From an uncultured Synechococcus sp. (GTDB lineage: Bacteria; Cyanobacteriota; Cyanobacteriia; PCC-6307; Cyanobiaceae), in NCBI GenBank assembly GCA_937975655.1, contig CALJTZ010000194.1:1-21796 (forward strand): 21,796 nt of DNA. The letters are read 5' to 3'. The position numbers were made by a program, and so were the translations under genes. Shown here one piece after another: positions 16,710 through 21,796 of the stretch. The notes under the pieces are model-generated. The model was not told where the DNA came from and made no database searches. It saw nothing but the letters and a program-made list of their open reading frames with translations. Within the stretch, counting starts at the first letter, position 1. The number at the start of each line of letters is the position of its first letter.

Positions 16710-17660
16710 AGCGGCTGTGATGCAACCTCCCCGGGCTGGTTGTGGCGGCGTGTCCTGCTGCTGCAGGGGTTGCTCCTGGAAGGGCCACACCCGTGGCAGC
16801 TCCGGTGGGGGCAGGTGCCGCAGCCGTCGGGTGTGGTGCCAGATGCGCGTGAACCAGTAGCGAGCTGCCTGGCTGGAAGGTCCCCGATAGCGGGCTACCA
16901 GGCCCTGCTCGAGGGGGCCGCAGGCCATCTCCCCTTCCAGGCCGTCGCGGTCGGCACGGCAGGCATCCAGGAGTGCTTCCAGCGCCGGCCGCTCCAGGGC
17001 TCGTGGTGCTGCCCATACCAGGGAGCCAAACACCGGCTGCCCCGCCAGGCCGTGGCGGCAGGCCAGCGCCTCACCGCCCAGCTCAAGCCGATCCACCAGC
17101 TCCCAGCGGGGGCCGCTGGCGCCATGGCGGCGGATCTCCAGCTGCGAGCGCCAGCGGCCCGCGGCGAGCTGTTCGCCGGCGGCGGTGCGGCCCAGGCGCA
17201 CCACCTCTGCCCCCAGGAAGCTCGCCTCAGCGGCCAGCTCCACCCGGGCGCGCTGCTCATACAGCCCGCCGGCATAGAGCACCAGCTCCTGGGGCAGCCA
17301 CTCCAGATCGGCGCCGGCAGCCAGTTGGAACTCAAGTCTTTGCCGCGCCCAGCGTCCACCCGGGCTGTGATGCAACCTGCCCACGGAGCCATAGGCCTTC
17401 TGGGCCGCCACGCTGGTGAGGAGGGCCTGGCTGCCGGCGCCGAGATCGGCGCGTACCAGGAGTTGATCGCCCCCCACCAGCCCGCCGGCGGTGTGCAGCA
17501 GCGGCAATTCAGTGTGGCCACTGGGTTGTTGGAAGGCCCGCTGCAATTTCAGGGGGGAGCTGGCGCCCCCTTGGTGCACGGTGCGGCCGTTGCTGCGGCT
17601 GAAGTGCAGCCAGGCCTCCCCTTGCCAGGCGCTGCTGCTGGGTGTGTCGAGTGGGCCCAT
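16704..17660 (-). CDS. ureD: Urease accessory protein UreD
   Basis: Scaffold chaperone that binds apo-urease and recruits UreF and UreG for nickel insertion; also called UreH. The family pattern is clear: SSPLKLQRAFQQPSG, LPLLHTAGGLVGGDQL, ALLTSVAAQKAYGS, LEWLPQELVLYAGG and AEASFLGAEVVRLGRTAAGE, ending in a proline- and glutamine-rich tail. The start is uncertain. The ATG at 17660 has a GGAG nine bases upstream and gives 318 residues; in-frame starts at 17702 (ATG) and 17708 (GTG) add 14-16 polar residues. It is divergent from ureE and precedes ureABC. Its last codons lie within the large inverted repeat. Confidence 0.93.
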   Translation of the reverse strand: MGPLDTPSSSAWQGEAWLHFSRSNGRTVHQGGASSPLKLQRAFQQPSGHTELPLLHTAGGLVGGDQLLVRADLGAGSQALLTSVAAQKAYGSVGRLHHSPGGRWARQRLEFQLAAGADLEWLPQELVLYAGGLYEQRARVELAAEASFLGAEVVRLGRTAAGEQLAAGRWRSQLEIRRHGASGPRWELVDRLELGGEALACRHGLAGQPVFGSLVWAAPRALERPALEALLDACRADRDGLEGEMACGPLEQGLVARYRGPSSQAARYWFTRIWHHTRRLRHLPPPELPRVWPFQEQPLQQQDTPPQPARGGCITAAS

Positions 17661-17694
17661 GGGCTCATGCTCCGCTCCCCTGGAGCCGCTTCTC

Positions 17695-17708
17695 GTAGCC
17701 ATAGGCAC
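17695..17708. promoter_or_regulatory. Weak NtcA-like box between ureD and ureE
   Basis: GTAGCCATAGGCAC satisfies GT-N10-AC and begins with the same GTAGC as the other boxes, and lies in the divergent spacer of the two urease operons, although it overlaps the longer alternative ureD starts. No reasonable -10 hexamer is found 20-24 bases away on either side, so support is weak. Confidence 0.2.
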
Positions 17709-17743
17709 ACTTCTAGGGCCCCTGGCCCGCGATGGTGCCGTTC

Positions 17744-18241
17744 ATGACTGCCGAGCCTGCCTCCTTCTCGTCAATCGTGCTGGTGGAGCGGCTGGCCCCT
17801 GGGGTCTTGCCGCCGGTGGATTGTCTGCGTCTGCCCCTCAGTGCCGATCAGCGCACCAGTAGCCGCGGCCATCGCCGCAGTGCCTGTGGCCGCGATCTGG
17901 TGCTGCAGCTGCCCCGGGGGGCAGCCCTGGAGCCCGGGGAGGTGTTGCTGAACCTCGACTCCAGCGTGGCCGTGCGGGTGGAGGCGGCGCCGGAGGCCTT
18001 GCTGCGGGTGCGCAGTGCGGATCGCCTGGCCCTGCTGCAGGCGGCCTATCACCTGGGCAATCGCCATGTGGCCATGGAACTCCATGCCGACCAGCTGCTG
18101 CTGCTGCAGGACAGCGTGCTCGAGGATCTGCTGCGCCAGCGGGGCCTCAGAGTGGAGCGCCTGCAGGCTCCCTTCCAGCCTGAGGCCGGTGCCTATGCGG
18201 GAGCCTCTGCCGGCCATGGCCACCACCACCACAGCCATTGA
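17744..18241 (+). CDS. ureE: Urease accessory protein UreE (nickel carrier)
   Basis: Nickel metallochaperone of urease, 165 residues from the ATG at 17744; an in-frame ATG at 17732 would add four. The N-terminal peptide-binding domain includes LVERLAPG, LRLPLSADQR and GRDLVLQLPRGAALEPGEVLLN. The metal-binding domain includes RLALLQAAYHLGNRHVAMEL, where the YHLGNRH histidines are conserved, and DSVLEDLLRQRG. The last residues are GHGHHHHSH, a histidine-rich tail of the kind that lets UreE hold extra nickel. Its TGA overlaps the ureF ATG by one base. It starts the plus-strand urease operon. Confidence 0.95.
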   Translation: MTAEPASFSSIVLVERLAPGVLPPVDCLRLPLSADQRTSSRGHRRSACGRDLVLQLPRGAALEPGEVLLNLDSSVAVRVEAAPEALLRVRSADRLALLQAAYHLGNRHVAMELHADQLLLLQDSVLEDLLRQRGLRVERLQAPFQPEAGAYAGASAGHGHHHHSH

Positions 18242-18948
18242 TGCCCGTGATGTCTGGTCCTGGCTCAGGGGCCGCCGCTGCCCGTCTGCGGCTGTTTCAA
18301 CTGGTGAGCCCCGCCCTGCCGGTCGGGGCCTTCAGCTATTCCGAGGGGCTGGAGGTGCTGGTGCAGGCCGGCCAGCTCACGGATGCCGCCGGCCTGCGCC
18401 AGTGGCTGGCGGCTGAACTGCAGCGGGGGGCCATTGGGGTGGAAACAGCAGCCCTGGCGCCCCTGGTGGCGCTGCTTCCCCGTTGCCGTGCAGGGGAGGA
18501 GCAGGCGATGGCCGCGCTGCTCGATCTCGATGGTTGGCTGTGTGCCCAGCGGGAAGCGGCGGAGGTGCGGGCCCAGCAGCGGCAGATGGGGCGATCGCTC
18601 ATCCAGCTGTTGGGGGATTTGGGTTGGCCGTTGCCGGCGGCGTGCACGGCCCTCAGCTGGCCGGCGGCCTTTGCCTGGGCGGCCCACTGCCTGGAGCTGG
18701 CATCCCCCGATATCGAGGAGGCTTACCTCTACAGCTGGGTCGCCAATCAGATCAGCGCCGCGGTGCGGTTGGTGCCGTTGGGCCCCACTGAGGGCCAGCG
18801 GCTGCAGTTGCAGCTGGCCCCCCTGCTGGCAGAGCGGGCGGAGCTGCTGTCGGTTTGTGACCCCCAGGAAGTGTGGAGTGGCGGCGTGGGCGCCGGCCTG
18901 GCGCAGTTGCAGCACGCGGAGCTCTATACCCGTTTGTTCCGCAGCTGA
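18241..18948 (+). CDS. ureF: Urease accessory protein UreF
   Basis: All-helical accessory protein that regulates UreG's GTPase activity during urease activation. It has 235 residues from the ATG at 18241, which shares one base with the ureE stop; a second ATG at 18250 is also possible. Family motifs: LFQLVSPALPVGAFSYSEGLE near the N-terminus and EEAYLYSWVANQISAAVRLVPLG in the C-terminal part. The length is typical. The next gene is not ureG but an ABC permease, 54 bp downstream; ureG follows after the transporter genes. Confidence 0.95.
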   Translation: MPVMSGPGSGAAAARLRLFQLVSPALPVGAFSYSEGLEVLVQAGQLTDAAGLRQWLAAELQRGAIGVETAALAPLVALLPRCRAGEEQAMAALLDLDGWLCAQREAAEVRAQQRQMGRSLIQLLGDLGWPLPAACTALSWPAAFAWAAHCLELASPDIEEAYLYSWVANQISAAVRLVPLGPTEGQRLQLQLAPLLAERAELLSVCDPQEVWSGGVGAGLAQLQHAELYTRLFRS

Positions 18949-19002
18949 CGATTGTTCCGGCCTGGCCTGACCCGGGCATGAAAACCGCGGCACAATGCGC
19001 CC

Positions 19003-19887
19003 ATGCTTTCCATCTGGATCGGTGCCTGCGATCAGGGCCTGGCCTATGCCGGCCTGGCCCTGGGCGTGTACCTCACCCTGCGGGTTCTCAACTTCGCCGA
19101 CATCACCGTAGATGGCTCCTTTGCCCTGGGCGGTGGCAGCGCAGCACTGCTATTGAGCGACCACGTGGCCCCGCCGCTGGCGCTGCTGGTGCCCATGGGG
19201 CTGGGAGCGCTGGCGGGGGCTGTCACCGGCCTGATTCACACCCGGCTCGGGGTGAACGACCTCTTCGCCGGCATCCTCACCACCACCGGTCTTTACTCGA
19301 TCACCCTGCGGCTGATGGGCCGCTCCAACATTCCCCTCACCGATCTGCGGTTAACGATCGACAGCTGGCCCGACCTGGGTCTGGCCAGTGATGGTCGCTG
19401 GCTGCTGGCGCTGTTGCTGGTGGTGGCTGGCCTGATCGGCTTGCTGACCCTGCTGCTGGCCACCGACCTGGGACTCGCCCTGCGGGCCCTGGGCAACAAC
19501 CCGGTGATGGCCCGCTCCAATGGGGTGAGCACCCGCCGCGGTCTCACCTTCGGCATCGCCGCCGCCAACGCACTGGTGGCCTTGGCTGGTGCCTTGGTGG
19601 CCACCTACCAGGGCTTTGCCGATGTGACCATGGGCCTTGGCTCGCTGATCCTTGGCCTGGGGGCCGTGATCGTGGGGGAAACGGTGCTGCGGCCTCGCAC
19701 TGTGCCGATGGCCTTGGTGGCGGTGGTGCTGGGCTCGGTGCTGTTCCGGGCCATGATCGCCCTGGCCCTCCAGCTGGGGATGGACCCTGTGGACCTCAAG
19801 CTGGCCACGGCCCTACTGCTGCTCGCGGCCCTGGGACTAGGCCGACTGCGCATCCCCGGGCTCTCCGATGCCGGAGGCCGCTCGTGA
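19003..19887 (+). CDS. ABC transporter permease (COG4120 type)
   Basis: A 294-residue inner-membrane permease with about eight hydrophobic segments, including LAYAGLALGVYLTLRVLN, ALLVPMGLGALAGAVTGLI and LLALLLVVAGLIGLLTLLL. The signature NFADITVDGSFALGG near residue 30 and the loop ALRALGNNPVMARSNGV belong to the permease family paired with COG2984 binding proteins and COG1101 ATPases (TrpY-like), distantly related to branched-chain amino acid permeases. It lies 54 bp after ureF, and the ATPase gene begins inside its stop codon (GTGA). The substrate is unknown. Members elsewhere include a tryptophan importer; the urease context suggests a urea-related or other nitrogenous solute. Confidence 0.9.
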   Translation: MLSIWIGACDQGLAYAGLALGVYLTLRVLNFADITVDGSFALGGGSAALLLSDHVAPPLALLVPMGLGALAGAVTGLIHTRLGVNDLFAGILTTTGLYSITLRLMGRSNIPLTDLRLTIDSWPDLGLASDGRWLLALLLVVAGLIGLLTLLLATDLGLALRALGNNPVMARSNGVSTRRGLTFGIAAANALVALAGALVATYQGFADVTMGLGSLILGLGAVIVGETVLRPRTVPMALVAVVLGSVLFRAMIALALQLGMDPVDLKLATALLLLAALGLGRLRIPGLSDAGGRS

Positions 19888-20687
19888 GCCTTCAGGTTCA
19901 AGGATTGCGCTGGGGCCATGCCCAGCCCGGGGGTGGCTGGCGCCAGTTGTTTGACAACTTTGAACTCAGTTGTCCCACCGGTCAGTTCGTTGTGGTGATC
20001 GGCAGCAATGGCTCCGGTAAGTCGACGTTGCTCAATCTGGTGGCGGGCACCCTGCAGGCCGATGCCGGCTCCGTGCAGCTCGAGGGGCGTGAGTTGGTGG
20101 GGATGCAGGATCATCGCCGCGCCCGCTGGATCGGTCGGGTGATGCAGAACCCCCTGGATGGCACCGCTCCAGGGCTCACGATTGCTGAAAACCTGCGCTT
20201 GGCGGAGTGTCGCCGCCGCTCGCTGTTTTCCCTACGCGGGCTGGCCGGACTCCATCCCAGTCGTTCGGATCGGCGTCGCTATGCCGAGTTGTTGGAGGAG
20301 TTGGGGTTGCCCCTGGCTGATCGGGTGGACACGCCCGTGGGTCAGCTCTCCGGCGGCCAGCGCCAGACCATCAGCCTGGTGATGGCCACCCTGGGCCAAC
20401 CGCGGTTGTTGCTGCTGGATGAGCACACGGCAGCCCTCGATCCGCGGGCGGAAGCCACGGTGATGGAGCTCACTGATCGCTTGGTGGCTCGGCTGGGTAC
20501 CACCACCTTGATGGTGACCCACAGTCTCGAGCAGGCCCTACGCCACGGTGATCGGCTGGTGATGCTGCAGGCCGGTCAGTTGATTGGCGATTGGAACGCC
20601 GAGGAGCGGCAACAGTTCACCCCAGCCACGTTGCGGGCCCTCTACGGTTCCGTCACAGTTGGCACCCACAGTTCCGAGTCCCCATGA
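19884..20687 (+). CDS. ABC transporter ATP-binding protein (COG1101 type)
   Basis: A 267-residue ATPase starting with a GTG that overlaps the permease stop. All nucleotide-binding motifs are intact: Walker A GSNGSGKST at 40-48, Q-loop region VMQNPLDGTAPGLTIAENLRL, signature LSGGQRQ at 155-161, Walker B LLLLDEHTAALDP at 175-187 and the switch histidine H213 in MVTHSLEQALRHGD. The QNPLDGTAP segment is typical of the COG1101 group, the partners of COG4120 permeases. It should power import from the cytoplasmic face. It overlaps the downstream binding-protein gene by four bases (ATGA). Confidence 0.92.
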   Translation: MSLQVQGLRWGHAQPGGGWRQLFDNFELSCPTGQFVVVIGSNGSGKSTLLNLVAGTLQADAGSVQLEGRELVGMQDHRRARWIGRVMQNPLDGTAPGLTIAENLRLAECRRRSLFSLRGLAGLHPSRSDRRRYAELLEELGLPLADRVDTPVGQLSGGQRQTISLVMATLGQPRLLLLDEHTAALDPRAEATVMELTDRLVARLGTTTLMVTHSLEQALRHGDRLVMLQAGQLIGDWNAEERQQFTPATLRALYGSVTVGTHSSESP

Positions 20688-21697
20688 CCCTTGGGCGGCG
20701 TGAGTTCATCGCCTTGATGGCAGCTGGCGGGGGCAGCTCTCTCCTGCTGGCGTCCTGCGGCAAGCTCGGTGGCCGGCCGGAGCGCAAGGGGCCCGTGATT
20801 GGCCTGCTCCAGATGGTGGATGCACCGCCGCCGAATCTCACCCGTGAGGGATTTGAGGCGGCGCTGGCCGATGCGGGCTACCGCGACGGCAGCACCGCCA
20901 CCTTCATCCAGAAGGATGCAGCGGGTGAGTTGCCCAACACCACCCTGGTGATGAAGCAGTTCCTCGGCGAGCAGGTGGACATGGTGCTGGCGGTGGGCAC
21001 ACCGCCGCTCCAGGCCGCCATGAAGGTGTTGCCCGAGTCGGTGCCAGTGATCTTCTGCTACTGCTCCAATCCCTGGGGTGCGGGTGCCGGCACCCCGCCC
21101 GGGGGCGTGGGCCAACACCGCCCCAACGTGGTGGGAACGATCGGCACCAACCCCGTGGGCCGCGAGCTCGACCTGGCCCGGCAGGTGAATCCCGCCTTGA
21201 AGACGGTGGGCCTCATCTACAACCCCGGTGAGCCCAACTCCGAATATGAGGCCGGCATTCTCCAGAAGGAAGCGGATCAACGCGGGATCCAGTTGGAAAA
21301 GCAGGCTGTGGCCAATTCTGGTGAGGTGTTGCAGGCGGCCCAAGCGCTGGCGCAACAGAAGGTGGAGGCCTTCGTGAAGATCGGCGATTACGCCACCATT
21401 CAGGCCTTCAACTCCATCTGCAAGGTGGGTCTCGAGAACAAGATTCCGGTGTATTCCGTGGATCCGCCCGATATTGAGCTGGCCGGTTGCCTGGGGGTGA
21501 TCGGGTGGAACTACCGCGACGATGGCTACGCTTCAGGCAAGCTGGCGGTGCGGGTGCTCAAGGGTGAGTCACCGGCGACCATGCCCTTTGAACCCCTCAC
21601 CAAGACCGATCTGCTGGTGAGCCAGGCCACCGCCAAGGCCATTGGGGTAACGCTGCCCCAGGACCTGCTGAAACAGGCCAACAAAGTGGTGAGTTGA
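20684..21697 (+). CDS. ABC transporter substrate-binding lipoprotein (COG2984 type)
   Basis: A 337-residue periplasmic binding protein from the ATG at 20684, which overlaps the ATPase stop. The N-terminus has a twin-arginine motif (GRREFI), a short hydrophobic stretch and a lipobox (LLASC before GK), so Tat export and lipid anchoring are likely, as for NrtA. The mature part has the COG2984/TrpX-like fold: IGLLQMVDAPPPNLTREGFE, GEQVDMVLAVGTPPLQAA, VPVIFCYCSNP, NVVGTIGTNPVGRELDL, VGLIYNPGEPNSEYEAGILQ, KIPVYSVDPPDI and GCLGVIGWNYRDDGYASG. Known members bind tryptophan or tyrosine or are uncharacterised. A six-base gap to ureG puts it firmly inside the urease operon. The ligand cannot be read from the sequence. 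Confidence 0.9.
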   Translation: MTLGRREFIALMAAGGGSSLLLASCGKLGGRPERKGPVIGLLQMVDAPPPNLTREGFEAALADAGYRDGSTATFIQKDAAGELPNTTLVMKQFLGEQVDMVLAVGTPPLQAAMKVLPESVPVIFCYCSNPWGAGAGTPPGGVGQHRPNVVGTIGTNPVGRELDLARQVNPALKTVGLIYNPGEPNSEYEAGILQKEADQRGIQLEKQAVANSGEVLQAAQALAQQKVEAFVKIGDYATIQAFNSICKVGLENKIPVYSVDPPDIELAGCLGVIGWNYRDDGYASGKLAVRVLKGESPATMPFEPLTKTDLLVSQATAKAIGVTLPQDLLKQANKVVS

Positions 21698-21702
21698 ACG
21701 GG

Positions 21703-21796
21703 ATGGGCGGCAGTCGTCTGCGCGTTGGCGTGGCCGGACCGGTGGGCTCCGGCAAGACCGCCCTAGTGGAGGCCCTCTGCCGCCGCCTGCGGCAGC
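21703..21796 (+). CDS. ureG: Urease accessory GTPase UreG, N-terminal fragment (cut by window edge)
   Basis: The frame from the ATG at 21703 runs off the right edge after 31 residues: MGGSRLRVGVAGPVGSGKT, then ALVEALCRRLRQ. The P-loop GPVGSGKT at residues 12-19 and the preceding VGVAG are characteristic of UreG, the GTPase that drives nickel delivery into urease. It starts six bases after the binding-protein stop, so it is co-transcribed with the transporter and with ureEF. No strong ribosome site is visible. Confidence 0.93.
   Translation, partial: MGGSRLRVGVAGPVGSGKTALVEALCRRLRQ

Noticed and set aside
16713..17374. 16-base sequence GGCTGTGATGCAACCT present twice within ureD
   Set aside because: The copies are in different reading frames, far apart and without further flanking similarity; probably chance in GC-rich coding sequence.
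18978..19002. Alternative ATG at 18978 as the start of a gene before the permease
   Set aside because: It opens a frame that shadows the permease gene, with Arg/His/Pro-rich translation and no domain.

Overview
The window is GC-rich cyanobacterial DNA devoted almost entirely to nitrogen assimilation. The genes present (nrtAB, narM, ferredoxin-dependent nirA, cobA, urease) and their compact, GC-rich style suggest a picocyanobacterium of the Synechococcus/Cyanobium group. An ABC-type nitrate importer instead of the NrtP permease of most open-ocean strains points towards a freshwater, brackish or coastal lineage. This placement is an inference from gene content; no rRNA is present. No tRNA, rRNA, CRISPR array, insertion sequence or prophage gene was seen.

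Layout. (1) 1-3683, minus strand: a TrpD2-like gene overlaps narM by four bases; after a 264-bp gap come nrtA and a 5'-complete nrtB that runs off the left edge. (2) 3779-7595, plus strand, divergent from the above: nirA, an alpha-helical/CbiX-type fusion protein and cobA, joined by stop/start overlaps. CobA makes precorrin-2, the CbiX-like protein is a candidate iron chelatase, and NirA needs the resulting siroheme. (3) 7790-8491: a cupin gene and a small convergent ORF. (4) 14115-8628, minus strand: a circularly permuted ATP-grasp protein, an alpha-E protein, a transglutaminase-like protein and a DUF2126 protein. This recurrent bacterial cluster is predicted to modify peptides, but its product is unknown. 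(5) 17660-14194, minus strand: ureD, ureA, ureB, ureC. (6) 17744 to the right edge, plus strand: ureE, ureF, a complete three-gene ABC importer (permease, ATPase, Tat-type lipoprotein), then the start of ureG.

The nitrate genes import nitrate and support nitrate reductase; NirA then reduces nitrite to ammonium. The urease genes release ammonium from urea. The importer inside the urease operon is not of the Urt urea-transporter family, so its substrate is open. Similar GTAGC-N7-AC boxes, close to the NtcA consensus, precede nrtA, nirA and the ATP-grasp gene. This suggests, without proving it, that the orphan ATP-grasp cluster is under nitrogen control. The most striking non-coding element is a perfect 17-bp inverted repeat across the ureD stop codon.
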